Source: Tessaracoccus palaemonis (GTDB lineage Bacteria; Actinomycetota; Actinomycetes; Propionibacteriales; Propionibacteriaceae). Taken from it: 64,000 nt of DNA. This document shows, piece by piece, positions 17,164-27,220 of the stretch. Location of the stretch: positions 930,001-994,000 of the forward strand of contig NZ_CP079216.1 of the NCBI RefSeq assembly GCF_019316905.1, given 5' to 3'. Made by a program: the position numbers and the translations under genes. The notes under the pieces were generated by a model, which did no database searches, was not told the origin of the DNA, and worked only from the letters and a program-made list of their open reading frames with translations. Within the stretch, counting starts at the first letter, position 1. Each line of letters begins with the position of its first letter.

Positions 17164-18734
17164 AGCGGGATGTTCCCGTGCTTCTTGGGCGGCAGCGCCT
17201 CGCGTTTGGTGCGCAGCAGCCGGAGCGCCCGGATGACCTGGGCCCGGGTCTCGTGCGGGTAGATCACCTGGTCGATGTAGCCGCGGTCCGCCGCGACGTA
17301 CGGGTTGGTGAGCTCGTCGTCGTACTCCTGGATCAGCCGCGCGCGCTCCGCCTCGGGGTCCGACGAGGCGGCCAGCTGCTTGCGGTAGAGGATGTTGACG
17401 GCGCCCTGAGCACCCATCACCGCGATCTGCGCGGTCGGCCACGCGAGGTTGATGTCGGCGCCGAGGTGCTTCGACCCCATCACGACGTACGCGCCGCCGT
17501 AGGCCTTGCGCGTCGTGACCGTCAGGAGGGGCACGGTGGCCTCCGCGTAGGCGTAGATCAGCTTGGCGCCACGACGGATGATGCCGTTGTGCTCCTGGCC
17601 GACGCCGGGGAGGAAGCCTGGCACGTCGACGAAGGTCAGCACCGGGATGTTGAACGCGTCACACGTGCGCACGAAGCGGGCGGCCTTCTCCGCGGAGTCG
17701 ATGTCGAGACAACCCGCGAAGACGGTGGGCTGGTTGGCGACGATGCCGATGGAACGTCCCTCGATGCGGCCGAACCCGACGATGATCGAGCCGGCGAACA
17801 GCGGCATCACCTCGAGGAACTCGTCGTCGTCGAGGACGCCGCGGATCACGTCGCGCATGTCGTAGGGCTGGTTCGCCGCGTCGGGGATCAGGCTGTCGAG
17901 CTCGCGGTCGTGGTCGGTGATCGTGAGGTCCACCTCCTCGTCGTCGAAGACGGGCGGGTCCTCCAGGTTGTTCTGCGGAAGGTAGGTCAGCAGCTCGCGG
18001 ACGTACTCGATCGCGTCGTTCTCGTCGGCGGCGAGGTAGTGGGCGTTGCCGGACTTGGTGTTGTGCGTGCGCCCGCCGCCCAGCTCCTCCATCGACACGT
18101 CCTCGCCGGTGACGGTCTTGATGACCTCCGGGCCGGTGATGAACATCTGCGAGGTCTTGTCGACCATCACGACGAAGTCGGTCAGTGCCGGCCCGTAGAC
18201 GTGCCCTCCGGCCGCGGCGCCCATGATCAGCGAGATCTGCGGGATGACGCCGGAGGCGAGCGTGTTGCGCTTGAAGATCTCGCCGTAGAGGGCGAGAGAG
18301 ACCACACCCTCCTGGATGCGGGCGCCGCCGCCCTCGTTGATGCCGATCAGTGGGACGCCCGTCTTGAGGGCGAAGTCCTGGATCTTGACGATCTTCTCGC
18401 CGTAGACCTGCCCGAGCGCGCCGCCGAAGATGGTCACGTCCTGTGAGAAGACGCACACGGGGCGGCCGTGGATGGACCCGGTGCCCGTGATGACGCCGTC
18501 GCCGAACGGTCGGCGGGCGTCCATGCCGAAGGAACTGGAACGGTGTCTCGAGAACTGGTCGAACTCGGCGAAGCTCCCCTCGTCGAGCAGGGCCATGACC
18601 CGCTCGCGAGCGGTCATCTTGCCCTTGGCATGCTGCTTCTCCACGGCGTCTGCTGAACCGGCGTGCACGGCCTCATCGATGCGCACTCCGAGATTCGCGA
18701 TCCGACCGGCGGTGGTGTGGACGTCGATCTCCAT
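17160..18734 (-). CDS. accD: Acyl-CoA carboxylase beta subunit (propionyl-/acetyl-CoA carboxyltransferase)
   Basis: A 524-residue carboxyltransferase that moves CO2 from biotin to acetyl- or propionyl-CoA. Two crotonase-fold halves are seen: the N-terminal one with [24 protein letters not shown] and [12 protein letters not shown], and the C-terminal one with [25 protein letters not shown] and [14 protein letters not shown] 18734 is chosen because a TAGTGT element lies 7 nt before it and the protein then has the normal length. It is the first gene of the accD-accE-maf operon and is divergent from birA. Confidence 0.93.
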   Translation of the reverse strand: MEIDVHTTAGRIANLGVRIDEAVHAGSADAVEKQHAKGKMTARERVMALLDEGSFAEFDQFSRHRSSSFGMDARRPFGDGVITGTGSIHGRPVCVFSQDVTIFGGALGQVYGEKIVKIQDFALKTGVPLIGINEGGGARIQEGVVSLALYGEIFKRNTLASGVIPQISLIMGAAAGGHVYGPALTDFVVMVDKTSQMFITGPEVIKTVTGEDVSMEELGGGRTHNTKSGNAHYLAADENDAIEYVRELLTYLPQNNLEDPPVFDDEEVDLTITDHDRELDSLIPDAANQPYDMRDVIRGVLDDDEFLEVMPLFAGSIIVGFGRIEGRSIGIVANQPTVFAGCLDIDSAEKAARFVRTCDAFNIPVLTFVDVPGFLPGVGQEHNGIIRRGAKLIYAYAEATVPLLTVTTRKAYGGAYVVMGSKHLGADINLAWPTAQIAVMGAQGAVNILYRKQLAASSDPEAERARLIQEYDDELTNPYVAADRGYIDQVIYPHETRAQVIRALRLLRTKREALPPKKHGNIPL

Positions 18735-18741
18735 GGCGCAC

Positions 18742-18801
18742 ACACTAGCCGCGATCCAGGAAGTTGCCGGGGGTTCGTCGTAAATGAACGCCGCATAGCA
18801 T
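18742..18801. promoter_or_regulatory. Back-to-back leaderless promoters of accD and birA
   Basis: On the minus strand TAGTGT (18742-18747) ends 7 nt before the accD ATG; on the plus strand TAGCAT (18796-18801) ends 6 nt before the birA GTG. The carboxylase and the ligase that biotinylates it thus share a 73-nt control region. I see no clear BirA-type biotin operator there. Confidence 0.4.
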
Positions 18802-18807
18802 GGGCGG

Positions 18808-19599
18808 GTGACCGACCTGCTGCCCGACGCCGCCCGCATCTCCTCGCTCCTCGATCCTTCCGGGGTCTTCGACGAGGTGCGTGTCGTCGCCACCACGGGG
18901 TCCACGAATCACGACGTCGCGGCCCTGGCCAGGGACGGCGTGGGGGAGGGGCTGGTGCTGGTCTCCGGCGAGCAGACCGCCGGCCGGGGCCGGCTGGACC
19001 GGAGCTGGGTCAGCCCCCCCGGCGCCTCCATCTCGATGTCGCTGCTCCTGAGGCCACTGCCGCCCTTCCCCCAGTGGGGCTGGCTGTCGCTGCTCGCGGG
19101 CATGGCTGTCGCCTCCGCCGTCGAGGACCTCGCGCCCGACCCGACCGACGTGACGCTGAAGTGGCCCAACGACGTGCTGCTGCGCGGCGACAAGCTGTGC
19201 GGGATCCTCTCGGAGCGCATCGAGCACGCCGACGGGGCCCGTGCCGTCGTCGGTATCGGGATCAACGTGTCCCTGACCCGCGACCAGCTGCCGGTCCCCG
19301 CGGCGACGTCACTGGCGCTCGCGGGCCTGCCCACCGACCAGAGCGTGATCGTCGCCGGGGTCCTCGGTCATTTCTCGCGCTACTACCGACTCTGGTCGCG
19401 CAGCGGATCGCTGCGCGAGGAGTACCAGGCGCGCTGCGCCTCCATCGGCGCCGAGCTGACGATCGTCGTCGACGAGCACCGTCGCGTGCACGGCATCGGC
19501 CGGGGAGTCGACGCGTACGGACGCCTCGAGGTCGCCACTGCGCGCGGGGTCGAGACGTTCGCCGTCGGCGACGTCGTCCACGCCCGCCTGAAGCCCTGA
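18808..19599 (+). CDS. birA: Biotin-[acetyl-CoA-carboxylase] ligase
   Basis: A 263-residue ligase that activates biotin with ATP and attaches it to the lysine of AccC. Motifs seen are [23 protein letters not shown] (the biotinyl-AMP loop) and LKWPNDV. There is no N-terminal helix-turn-helix, so this is the ligase-only form and not a repressor. It starts with GTG 18808 and is divergent from accD. Confidence 0.93.
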   Translation: MTDLLPDAARISSLLDPSGVFDEVRVVATTGSTNHDVAALARDGVGEGLVLVSGEQTAGRGRLDRSWVSPPGASISMSLLLRPLPPFPQWGWLSLLAGMAVASAVEDLAPDPTDVTLKWPNDVLLRGDKLCGILSERIEHADGARAVVGIGINVSLTRDQLPVPAATSLALAGLPTDQSVIVAGVLGHFSRYYRLWSRSGSLREEYQARCASIGAELTIVVDEHRRVHGIGRGVDAYGRLEVATARGVETFAVGDVVHARLKP

Positions 19600-19616
19600 G
19601 TCCTGCCCTGCCCCCG

Positions 19617-19677
19617 GGCTGGCCGGCCGCGACACGCAGGCCTGACGCGCCGCAACCGGGCTGTGGAGCGGCCAGCC
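19617..19677 (+). terminator. Possible stem-loop after birA
   Basis: GGCTGGCCG (19617-19625) and CGGCCAGCC (19669-19677) are exact reverse complements with a 43-nt loop. It lies in the gap between birA and the next gene. No U-run follows, so a terminator role is only possible. Confidence 0.3.
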
Positions 19678-19692
19678 GTGCCAGACTGAGCC

Positions 19693-20184
19693 ATGGCCAT
19701 CACCGCAGACCAGCTGGGCAAGGATGAGTACGTCATCGCGACGATGCGCACGCACGTCAAGAAGCTCATCATCCCCGTCGTGTTCCTCTTCGCCATCGCG
19801 ATCGTCCTCGGCGTCGCGATAGCCCTCTTCCCCGCCGCCTGGCAGCCGTGGGCCACCTGGATCGCCGTGGCCGCCGCCCTGATCGCGTTCGTGGTGCTGG
19901 TGGTCCGGCCGGCGCTGCACTGGTGGAGCTCGACCTACACCGTCACCAACCGCCGGATCATCACGCGCCACGGAGTGCTGACCCGCGTCGGCCACGACCT
20001 GCCGCTCAGGCGCATCAACAACGTGAACTATGAGCGTGGGGTCGTCGACCGCATGGTCGGCTGCGGCACGCTCATCTTCGAGACCGCCGCGGGACAGCCG
20101 CTCCGGCTGCCCGACGTGCCAGAGGTCGAGAAGGTCCATGTCCAGATCACCGAGTTGCTGTTCGGCGACGACGAGGACGACTGA
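19693..20184 (+). CDS. bPH2 (bacterial pleckstrin-homology-like) membrane protein
   Basis: A 163-residue protein with two membrane segments at about residues 24-46 and 54-74, followed by a YdbS-like bPH2 domain beginning STYTVTNRRIITRHGVLTR and containing LPLRRINNVNYERGVVDRM. The tail is acidic. Such proteins are membrane-bound and of uncertain function. A CAGACT hexamer lies 5 nt before the ATG. It precedes purK, with a separate -10-like element for the latter. Confidence 0.82.
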   Translation: MAITADQLGKDEYVIATMRTHVKKLIIPVVFLFAIAIVLGVAIALFPAAWQPWATWIAVAAALIAFVVLVVRPALHWWSSTYTVTNRRIITRHGVLTRVGHDLPLRRINNVNYERGVVDRMVGCGTLIFETAAGQPLRLPDVPEVEKVHVQITELLFGDDEDD

Positions 20185-20203
20185 GCACGCCGACGCGCGT
20201 TGA

Positions 20204-20209
20204 TAGGCT
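20204..20209 (+). promoter_or_regulatory. Putative -10 element of purK-purE
   Basis: TAGGCT ends 7 nt before the GTG at 20217 with no ribosome-binding site, giving an expected leaderless purK transcript. Confidence 0.42.
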
Positions 20210-20216
20210 GCCCGGC

Positions 20217-21377
20217 GTGACCCGCCGTTACAGTCTCGCCATCGCAGGGGGCGGGCAGCTCGCCCGCATGATGCAGCAGGCCGCGATCCCGCTCGGGATC
20301 GATGTGCGCCTGCTCGCGGAGGGGCCCGGCGTCTCCGCCGCGCAGGTCGTGCCGGACACCATCGTCGGGGACTACCGCGACCTGGAGACCCTGCGGGACT
20401 TTGTCGACGGCGCCGACGCACTGACCTTCGACCACGAGCATGTCCCGACCCGGCACCTGGCCGTGCTCGAGGAGCAGGTGGCTGTCCGCCCGGGGCCGGG
20501 CGCGCTCGTCTACGCCCAGGACAAGGCCGCGATGCGCGAGAGGCTGACCGGCCTCGGGGCCCCGTGCCCCGCGTTCGCGGTGTGCGACACCTCCGACGAG
20601 CTGCTGGCCTTCGGCGAGCGCCAGGGCTGGCCGATCATCGCGAAGACCTCCCGCGGCGGCTACGACGGCAAGGGCGTCTGGAAGCTCGACGGGCCGGCCG
20701 AGGTCGGCATCCCGTTCGACGGCCTCGCTTCCCAGTCGGCGGGCGAGAGCGTCCGCATCGTCGCCGAGGACTTCATCGACTTCACGCGCGAGCTGTCGGC
20801 GCTGGTCGTCCGCTCGCCCTCCGGACAGGTCGTCGCGTACCCCGTCAGCGAGACGCTGCAGCTCGACGGCATCTGCGTCGAGACCGTGACCCCCGCACCC
20901 GGCCTCCCGGCCGAGGAGGCCACCCGGCTGCAGGAGCTGGCCATCTCGCTGGCCGGTGAGCTCGGCGTCGTCGGGGTGCTTGCTGTCGAGCTGATGCAGG
21001 CCCGCGACGGCCGGATCGTCGTCAACGAGCTGGCCATGCGCCCGCACAACACGGGGCACTGGAGCATCGACGGCGCCGTCACGAGCCAGTTCGAGAACCA
21101 CCTCCGCGCGGCCCTCGACCTGCCGCTCGGCTCCCCCGAGCTGACCGACGAGGTCGTCGTGATGCGCAACGTGCTGGGCGGGGCCGAGGAGGACCTCACG
21201 GGGGCGCTGGTCCACGTGTACGCCCGCGACCGGGCCGCGCACGTCCACCTGTACGGCAAGGAGGTCGTGCCCGGGCGCAAGGTCGGGCATGTCACCTGTG
21301 TCGGAACAGACCTCGACGACGTGCGGCGCCGCGCCCGGCACGCCGCCGGCTACCTGATGGGAGACGCAGATGCCTGA
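20217..21377 (+). CDS. purK: N5-carboxyaminoimidazole ribonucleotide synthase
   Basis: A 386-residue ATP-grasp enzyme that carboxylates 5-aminoimidazole ribonucleotide on its amino group in purine synthesis. The N-terminal GGGQLARMM motif, the ATP-binding [13 protein letters not shown] and the C-terminal [17 protein letters not shown] are characteristic. It starts with GTG and overlaps purE by 8 nt; PurE rearranges its product to CAIR. Confidence 0.95.
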   Translation: MTRRYSLAIAGGGQLARMMQQAAIPLGIDVRLLAEGPGVSAAQVVPDTIVGDYRDLETLRDFVDGADALTFDHEHVPTRHLAVLEEQVAVRPGPGALVYAQDKAAMRERLTGLGAPCPAFAVCDTSDELLAFGERQGWPIIAKTSRGGYDGKGVWKLDGPAEVGIPFDGLASQSAGESVRIVAEDFIDFTRELSALVVRSPSGQVVAYPVSETLQLDGICVETVTPAPGLPAEEATRLQELAISLAGELGVVGVLAVELMQARDGRIVVNELAMRPHNTGHWSIDGAVTSQFENHLRAALDLPLGSPELTDEVVVMRNVLGGAEEDLTGALVHVYARDRAAHVHLYGKEVVPGRKVGHVTCVGTDLDDVRRRARHAAGYLMGDADA

Positions 21378-21870
21378 TGCCCCGCTCGTGTCGATCGTGA
21401 TGGGATCGGACTCCGACTGGCCCACCATGCAGGCCGCGGCCGACGCCTGCTCCGAGTTCGGCATCGCCTTCGAGGCCGACGTCGTCTCGGCGCACCGGAT
21501 GCCGGAGGACATGATCCGCTTCGGCCGCGAGGCCCACAGCCGCGGCATCCGCGTGATCATCGCCGGGGCCGGCGGCGCCGCCCACCTGCCCGGCATGCTC
21601 GCCGCGCTGACGCCGCTGCCCGTCATCGGGGTCCCAGTGGCCCTGAAGTACCTCGACGGCATGGACTCGCTGCTGTCGATCGTGCAGATGCCGGCGGGCG
21701 TCCCCGTCGCCACGGTGGCGATCGGGAACGCCCGCAATGCCGGCTTGCTGGCCGTGCGCATCCTGGCCGCCTCCGATGAGGCGTTGCAGGCCAGGATGCT
21801 GGACTTCCAGGAGCAGTTGCGCGACGCCGCCCACGCCAAGGGCGAGGCGGTCCGCGCCCGGCTCAGCTGA
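21370..21870 (+). CDS. purE: N5-carboxyaminoimidazole ribonucleotide mutase
   Basis: A 166-residue class I PurE. The active-site [10 protein letters not shown] is at residues 11-20, followed by SAHRMPE and the [11 protein letters not shown] segment. It moves the carboxyl group of N5-CAIR to C4. The start overlaps the end of purK, and its last 8 nt overlap the end of the convergent DUF3352 gene. Confidence 0.95.
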   Translation: MPDAPLVSIVMGSDSDWPTMQAAADACSEFGIAFEADVVSAHRMPEDMIRFGREAHSRGIRVIIAGAGGAAHLPGMLAALTPLPVIGVPVALKYLDGMDSLLSIVQMPAGVPVATVAIGNARNAGLLAVRILAASDEALQARMLDFQEQLRDAAHAKGEAVRARLS

Positions 21871-23350
21871 AGGAGACCCTGACCAGGGCCTCGACCGTGC
21901 TGCCGTCCTGCGTCGACGTCACAGCCATCCCCGAGACCGGCTTCAGCCAGGCCTGCAGATCGCTGGACTGCTGGACCAGCGCAGCGATGTTCTGGTCCGC
22001 GAGGATCGCCGGCACGTTGACGAACAGCACTGACTGGGCGGGGCCGTCGACGAGCTTCGACCAGCCCTCGAGGCCGCTCAGCTTCGATGCGGGGGCCGTC
22101 ACGTCGGAGACCTCCTGGCCGAGCGCGACCACGCCCGTGTCGCCGTCCTGCTCGATCCTGAGCCCCGTGGCGCCGCTCTGCTGCAGCGTGGTGTCGAGCT
22201 GGTCGAGGATCTCCTTCTGACGCGCGGCGTCGTCGCCGACGAGCGCCGCGCCGAGGATGGGGGAGCCGGCCTCGTCCATGCCGAGGGTGACCCCGAGGCT
22301 GCTGCCGATCAGCGCGCCGAGGTCCTCCTGGCTCGTCAGGCCGAACTGCTGGGCCCACGCCGTGGCCGTGTCGTCGGCGGAGACGACCTCCCAGATGCGG
22401 GAGATCGAGTCGTCGTCGGTGGTGGTCGCCAGGGCGAGCAGCGAGTCCGCGGACAGGTTGCCGGCGATGTCGCGGACATCGGCGGTGCCGTCGGTGTCCA
22501 TGCCGGGTGCCTCGAGCACGGTGCGCAGCGTCAGCATCGAGTCGGAGACCTGCAGTCCCGCGGCACCGTGCAGGTCGCGGGTCAGGTCCCCGGCGTCGGC
22601 CGTGATGCCCGTGCTGTCCTCGCCCTCCTGCAGCGCGAGGGCGGCGCCCGCGGGGGAGACCCACGCCGTCGCGAGGCTGCTGCCGCTCAGCCTGGCCACG
22701 TCGGACGTGAACGTGTCGTCGGAGGCCAGCGGGGACGAGGTGATGTCGGCCTGGTCGAGGCCGGCCGCCTCGGCGCTGACGACCATGAGGTCGTCGACGA
22801 AGAACACCGTGGTGCCGGCCAGGTGCTCGTCCGCGAAGGCCTGGGCTGCGGACCTGTCGGTCACCTGGACCGACATCACGGCCTGCACGTCGGTGGCGTC
22901 GCCGCCGACGGGGAGGGCGCCGATCGCGACGGAGTCACCGAGCCAGGGCTCGACCTCCGAGTACTCCGGCAGGTCCTCGTCCGCGGGGATGAGGCTCCAC
23001 AGGGCGGCCTTGTAGTCGTCGCCGATCTCGCCGAGGCCGAGGTCGGGCAGCTTATCGGCGATGCCCTTGAGCGCCAGCTTGTCGCTAGCGGACGGGTTGA
23101 GGTTCACCTCGACGGAGGCGAGCACCGTCGACGGGAGGCCCTGGGAGGCGGTGGGTGTCGTTCCGCGCAGCAGCGTGAACGCCGCGGCGACGCCCGCGAC
23201 CACCACGATGGCCGCGATGGCCACGGCCACGATGACCGGTGCCTTGGACTTCTTCGGCGCCTCCTCGGCGGCGGGGATGGGCTGGGTGCTCTGGCTCACG
23301 GCGTCTCCTTGATCTGGTTGCTGGGGGGTGTGCTGGGCGGGGATCGTCAT
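21863..23350 (-). CDS. DUF3352 domain membrane-anchored protein
   Basis: A 495-residue protein with a cytoplasmic Pro/Gln-rich N terminus, one membrane segment at about residues 39-62, and a large extracellular DUF3352 domain full of short repeats of a serine/aspartate-rich kind. The function of the domain is unknown. ATG 23350 overlaps the stop of the upstream LCP gene (ATGA), so the two are translationally coupled and DUF3352 may work with cell-wall polymer attachment. The last 8 nt overlap purE on the other strand. Confidence 0.82.
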   Translation of the reverse strand: MTIPAQHTPQQPDQGDAVSQSTQPIPAAEEAPKKSKAPVIVAVAIAAIVVVAGVAAAFTLLRGTTPTASQGLPSTVLASVEVNLNPSASDKLALKGIADKLPDLGLGEIGDDYKAALWSLIPADEDLPEYSEVEPWLGDSVAIGALPVGGDATDVQAVMSVQVTDRSAAQAFADEHLAGTTVFFVDDLMVVSAEAAGLDQADITSSPLASDDTFTSDVARLSGSSLATAWVSPAGAALALQEGEDSTGITADAGDLTRDLHGAAGLQVSDSMLTLRTVLEAPGMDTDGTADVRDIAGNLSADSLLALATTTDDDSISRIWEVVSADDTATAWAQQFGLTSQEDLGALIGSSLGVTLGMDEAGSPILGAALVGDDAARQKEILDQLDTTLQQSGATGLRIEQDGDTGVVALGQEVSDVTAPASKLSGLEGWSKLVDGPAQSVLFVNVPAILADQNIAALVQQSSDLQAWLKPVSGMAVTSTQDGSTVEALVRVSFS

Positions 23351-24522
23351 TGCCGGTACTTCTCGAGGGCTTCCGTGTCGCCCGAAGCGATCGCGGCGAA
23401 CACCGCGGCCGACTCGTCGGCGTCCCACAGCACCGACGATCCGGCGGACGTGCGGTAGTCGGTGTCGGAGACGGGCACGGTCATGGAGATGCCCGCCCCC
23501 GTCATCACCTGGAGGAAGCCGAACGCGGCCTGCCCCACCTGCACCACGCCGGTGTCGTCGCCCAGGGCGAGGGAGCCGGCGGCGGCCATGTTCAGCTGCC
23601 AGTAGCGCACGGGATTGACCACAGTCATCGGCGTGGCGACCTTCTTCATGATCGCGGAGATGACCTCGCGCTGCCGCTCGACGCGGCCAAGGTCGCCCCG
23701 CGGGTCCGACTTGCGCATGCGGACGTAGCCCAGCGCGGTCACGCCGTCGACGTCCTGGCAGCCCTTCGACATCGTGAGGTGGGCGTCCTTGTCGTCGATG
23801 TCGAAGTCGGGGCACACCTCGATGCCACCCACGGCGTCGACGAGGTCGACGATCGCCATCATGCCGACCTCCAGGTACCCGTCGACGCGGATGCCGGTGT
23901 TCGACTCGACAGTCTGGACGAGCAGCGGGGCGCCCCCGAAGGCGTAGGCGGCGTTGAGCTTGTTCTTCGAGCGGCCGGGGATCGAGACGTACGAGTCGCG
24001 GGGCAGCGACAGCAGCACGGCCGGGCCGGAGGCCGGCAGGTGCAGCAGCATCATCGTGTCTGTGCGCTGACCCTCGACGCTGCCGGTGCCCAGTTCCTTG
24101 CGCTCCTCTGCCGTCAGGTCGTCGCGCGCGTCGGAGCCGACCAGCAGGATCGTGGTCCCCGGCTGCGCGGCGGGGCGGTCGCCGTCGGGGGCCGAGTCGA
24201 CGTGGTTGCTGACGGTGAAGGCGTAGACGGGGGTGCCGATCAGGAAGACCACCCAGGCCAGCGCAAGCACGCCGATGATCCGCAGCGGATGGCGCTTGCG
24301 CTTCCGGACCGGGGGAGCCTCGACATCCGGCGTCGGCTGTCGGCCGCTCGGCTGCTCGCGTCGACGGCTGCGCTGCTGCGGGCCGGCCTCCGGCTGCCGG
24401 CCGGGCTGTGGGTAACCGCCGACGGGGTGGCTTGACTCCTGCGGCGGACGCAGGACACGCGTGGACTCAGGCTCGTCGTCCTTGCGGTACAGCCAGTCCA
24501 TGTCGTCGTTGTGATTCGACAT
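23347..24522 (-). CDS. LytR-CpsA-Psr (LCP) family wall-polymer ligase
   Basis: A 391-residue protein with a disordered, basic N terminus (about 1-85), one membrane segment at about 87-108, and an extracellular LCP domain. Family elements include LLVGSDARDD, RTDTMMLLHL, SLPRDSYVSIPG with the NKLNAAYAFGG block, and RMRKSDPRGDLGRVERQREV near the C terminus. LCP proteins transfer polyprenyl-linked glycopolymers to peptidoglycan. ATG 24522 is used because AAAGGGG lies 5 nt upstream; a GTG two codons earlier would overlap that site. Confidence 0.9.
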   Translation of the reverse strand: MSNHNDDMDWLYRKDDEPESTRVLRPPQESSHPVGGYPQPGRQPEAGPQQRSRRREQPSGRQPTPDVEAPPVRKRKRHPLRIIGVLALAWVVFLIGTPVYAFTVSNHVDSAPDGDRPAAQPGTTILLVGSDARDDLTAEERKELGTGSVEGQRTDTMMLLHLPASGPAVLLSLPRDSYVSIPGRSKNKLNAAYAFGGAPLLVQTVESNTGIRVDGYLEVGMMAIVDLVDAVGGIEVCPDFDIDDKDAHLTMSKGCQDVDGVTALGYVRMRKSDPRGDLGRVERQREVISAIMKKVATPMTVVNPVRYWQLNMAAAGSLALGDDTGVVQVGQAAFGFLQVMTGAGISMTVPVSDTDYRTSAGSSVLWDADESAAVFAAIASGDTEALEKYRQ

Positions 24523-24652
24523 CGGCACCCCTTTCGACTCAACAGCGTACTTTGCGCGGAAACGGCTGCCGAACGGCGTGGCGGCCGGATACCTCGGCCC
24601 GGATGAGGAAAGGTGATGGCACCTGGTGCTGCCTTCCCCATTGGAGCCTCAC

Positions 24653-26149
24653 GTGCCTTCTGCTCAGCCCGCCGCGGCGCAGAGCCTGCAGACCCGCCGC
24701 GCCTTCGGATACGTCCTCATGTCCGCAGTCCTGCCCGGCTCGGTCCAGCTGTTCGCCGGATCCCGGCGCGTCGGCCGGATCGCAACTCGTGTCTACGCCG
24801 CCGCCTTGGCCGTGATCGTCGTCCTCGCCGTCGGCCTTGTCGCGCTGCGGGGAGCCACCGTCGGCTTCCTCCTGACGCCCGCCGTCGCCGTGTTCTTCAG
24901 GATCGCTGTGTGGGTGCTGTTCCTCGGCTGGGCGGCGCTGCTGCTGGACGCGTGGCGGCTCGCCCGCCCCATCAACCTGCTACGCCGGCCACGACTCGGC
25001 CTCACCGTGACGACGCTGGTCCTCGCGCTGGCCGTCGGGGCCGCCACCTCCGTGGCGGCCAACGCCTTCTCCGGGGTCGCCAACGTCGGCGACCTGCTGG
25101 CGGGCGGCGGCGACGCCGAGCAGAAGGCGGGCCGCTACAACGTGCTGCTGCTGGGCGCCGATGCCTCGGACGACCGCGTCGGGCTGCGCCCCGACTCGAT
25201 CAACGTCGCCTCGGTCGATGCCGAGACGGGCCGCACCGTCCTGTTCGGGCTGCCGCGCAACATGCAGAGGGTGCCCTTCCCGGAGTCCTCCCCGCTCCAC
25301 GCGCTGTACCCGGACGGGTTCGTGTGCGACGACGGCGAGTGCATGCTCAACGGCGTCTACACGCTGGGCGTCGAGCACAAGGACCTCTACCCCGACGCCG
25401 GCGACCCGGGTCTCCAGGCCGTGAAGGAGGCCGTCGCCGAGACGCTCGGCCTCGACCTGAACTACTACGCGCTCGTCGACATGGCAGGCTTCCAGTCGCT
25501 GATCGACGCGATGGGCGGCATCACGCTCGACATCTCCAAGGACATCCCCGTCGGCGGCGTGGGCTCCAGGATCTACGGCTACATCAAGGCCGGCGAGGAC
25601 GTGCATCTCGACGGCTTCCACGCCCTGTGGTTCGCGAGGTCCCGCGCCGAGAGCAGCGACTACGAACGGATGGCGCGGCAGAAGTGCGTCATGTCGGCCA
25701 TGGTGCAGCAGCTCGACCCGATGACTGTCGCCACGAAGTTCACCGAGCTCTCCGAAGCCGGCAAGAACCTGCTGAAGACCGACGTGGGACGCGGACAGGT
25801 GTATCAGCTCGCGGAGCTGGCGCTGGCGGCCAAGGGCACCAGGATCGCCTCGGTCAACTTCTCCCCGCCCCTCATCACGACGGCCGACCCGGACTTCGCC
25901 CTCATCCGTTCGACGGTGCGAGACAAGATCGCCCACGCCGAGGAGCTCGACGAGAAGGCGGCCGCCAAGGCCGCCGCCGGCACCAGCCCATCCCCGACGG
26001 CCGGGCCGTCGGAGGCGGAGCCGGAGGGCACTCAGACGGCAGAGTCGACCCCCGAGGCGACCGCGAGCGCGTCGGCCGAGCCCGAAGTGGACAAGGACAC
26101 CTTCACAGACACCGAGGATCTGGAGGCCGTCTGCTCGGTCTCCTCGTGA
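24653..26149 (+). CDS. LytR-CpsA-Psr (LCP) family protein with several membrane segments
   Basis: A 498-residue protein. Three or four hydrophobic segments cover residues ~17-120 in place of the single anchor of the other LCP gene. The extracellular LCP domain follows with LLGADASDDRVGLRPDSI, GLPRNMQRVPF and ARSRAESSDYERMARQK motifs. The C-terminal ~55 residues are Ala/Pro/Glu-rich and end with a Cys. GTG 24653 is preferred because GGAG stands 7 nt upstream; GTG 24626 in the same frame is possible. It is divergent from the other LCP gene. Confidence 0.85.
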   Translation: MPSAQPAAAQSLQTRRAFGYVLMSAVLPGSVQLFAGSRRVGRIATRVYAAALAVIVVLAVGLVALRGATVGFLLTPAVAVFFRIAVWVLFLGWAALLLDAWRLARPINLLRRPRLGLTVTTLVLALAVGAATSVAANAFSGVANVGDLLAGGGDAEQKAGRYNVLLLGADASDDRVGLRPDSINVASVDAETGRTVLFGLPRNMQRVPFPESSPLHALYPDGFVCDDGECMLNGVYTLGVEHKDLYPDAGDPGLQAVKEAVAETLGLDLNYYALVDMAGFQSLIDAMGGITLDISKDIPVGGVGSRIYGYIKAGEDVHLDGFHALWFARSRAESSDYERMARQKCVMSAMVQQLDPMTVATKFTELSEAGKNLLKTDVGRGQVYQLAELALAAKGTRIASVNFSPPLITTADPDFALIRSTVRDKIAHAEELDEKAAAKAAAGTSPSPTAGPSEAEPEGTQTAESTPEATASASAEPEVDKDTFTDTEDLEAVCSVSS

Positions 26150-26154
26150 CCCGA

Positions 26155-26160
26155 TAGGCT
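26155..26160 (+). promoter_or_regulatory. Putative -10 element of the GT2 gene at 26192
   Basis: TAGGCT lies 31 nt before the GTG start. Here a GGAGGTG ribosome-binding site follows, so unlike most of the other promoters this one would give a short leader of about 25 nt. Confidence 0.35.
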
Positions 26161-26191
26161 GTCCGGGGCCCAGCGAAGCAACGGAGGTGTC

Positions 26192-27175
26192 GTGTCCACG
26201 GCAGTCAGCGTCATCATGCCGGTTCGCAACGAGGAGAAGCACCTGCGGGCCGCCGTGCAGCGGGTCCTTGACCAGCGCTACGAGGGCGACCTCGAGATCC
26301 TGCTCGCCGTCGCGCCCAGCACCGACCTGACCCGCGAGATCGCCGAGGGGCTGGCCGACGAGGATTCCCGCGTCGTGGTCCTCGACAACCCGGCCGGCGT
26401 CACCCCCGCGGGCCTGAACGTCGCGATCGCCGCGGCCCGCCACCCCGTGATCGTCCGCGTCGACGGGCACGGGGAGCTCAGCCCCGGCTACATCGGCCGG
26501 GCCGTCGCGCTGCTGGAGGAGACCGGCGCGGCGAACGTCGGCGGGCTGATGGACGCACAGGGGACCACGCCGCTGTCCGAGGCCATCGCGGCCGGGTACA
26601 ACTCGCCGCTCGGGCTCGGCGGCGGAGGCTTCCACCTGGCCGAGACCCCGGCCGGGCCGGCCGACACCGTCTTCCTCGGCGTGTTCCGCGCCGACGTGCT
26701 CAGGGAGATCGGCGGCTTCGACGAGTCCCTGCACAGGGCGCAGGACTGGGAACTCAACTACCGGCTGCGTCGGGCCGGTCACCTCGTCTACTTCTCCCCG
26801 GACCTGCAGGTCGTCTACCGGCCGCGCGACAGTGTTTCGGCACTAGCGCGGCAGTTCTACCGGACCGGCCAGTGGCGCCGCGAGGTCATCCGCCGCCATC
26901 CCGACACGGCCTCCCTGCGCTACCTCGCGCCCCCGCTCACGGTCGTCGGGACGGGAGGGGGGCTGGTGCTCGGCCTGCTCGGGCTGGTGCTGCGCAGCCG
27001 GGTGCTGACCGCGGCGCTGATCGCGCCGGCCGTCTATGTCGCCTTCGTCGGAGCCGCCACGGCGAGCCTGGGGCACCTCCGCCCTGCGGCGCGCCTGCGG
27101 ATGCCGCTCGTCCTGACGATCATGCACCTGGCCTGGGGGGCCGGGTTCATCCATGGCCGGCCGACCGGCGCCTGA
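26192..27175 (+). CDS. Family 2 glycosyltransferase (ExoA-like)
   Basis: A 327-residue membrane glycosyltransferase. The GT2 nucleotide-sugar domain occupies residues 1 to about 230 with SVIMPVRNEEKHL, VRVDGHGE (metal/nucleotide site), GIGGG-like loop (GLGGGGFHLA) and a QDWELNYRLRRAG motif equivalent to QxxRW. Two membrane segments at about 250-300 close the protein. It resembles ExoA-type succinoglycan enzymes, so it probably adds a sugar to a lipid-linked envelope polymer. A clear GGAGG ribosome-binding site precedes GTG 26192. Confidence 0.85.
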   Translation: MSTAVSVIMPVRNEEKHLRAAVQRVLDQRYEGDLEILLAVAPSTDLTREIAEGLADEDSRVVVLDNPAGVTPAGLNVAIAAARHPVIVRVDGHGELSPGYIGRAVALLEETGAANVGGLMDAQGTTPLSEAIAAGYNSPLGLGGGGFHLAETPAGPADTVFLGVFRADVLREIGGFDESLHRAQDWELNYRLRRAGHLVYFSPDLQVVYRPRDSVSALARQFYRTGQWRREVIRRHPDTASLRYLAPPLTVVGTGGGLVLGLLGLVLRSRVLTAALIAPAVYVAFVGAATASLGHLRPAARLRMPLVLTIMHLAWGAGFIHGRPTGA

Positions 27176-27207
27176 GAAGCCCCGAGAAGACGCTGCGAGA
27201 ACCGTGA

Positions 27208-27213
27208 CAAGAT
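27208..27213 (+). promoter_or_regulatory. Putative -10 element of the coiled-coil gene pair
   Basis: CAAGAT ends 7 nt before ATG 27221. This spacing favours ATG 27221 over the in-frame ATG at 27212, which the hexamer itself overlaps. Confidence 0.35.
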
Positions 27214-27220
27214 GGAACAC

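Noticed and set aside
18735-18807. A BirA/BioR-type biotin operator between accD and birA
   Set aside because: No extended palindrome is visible, and this BirA has no helix-turn-helix domain.
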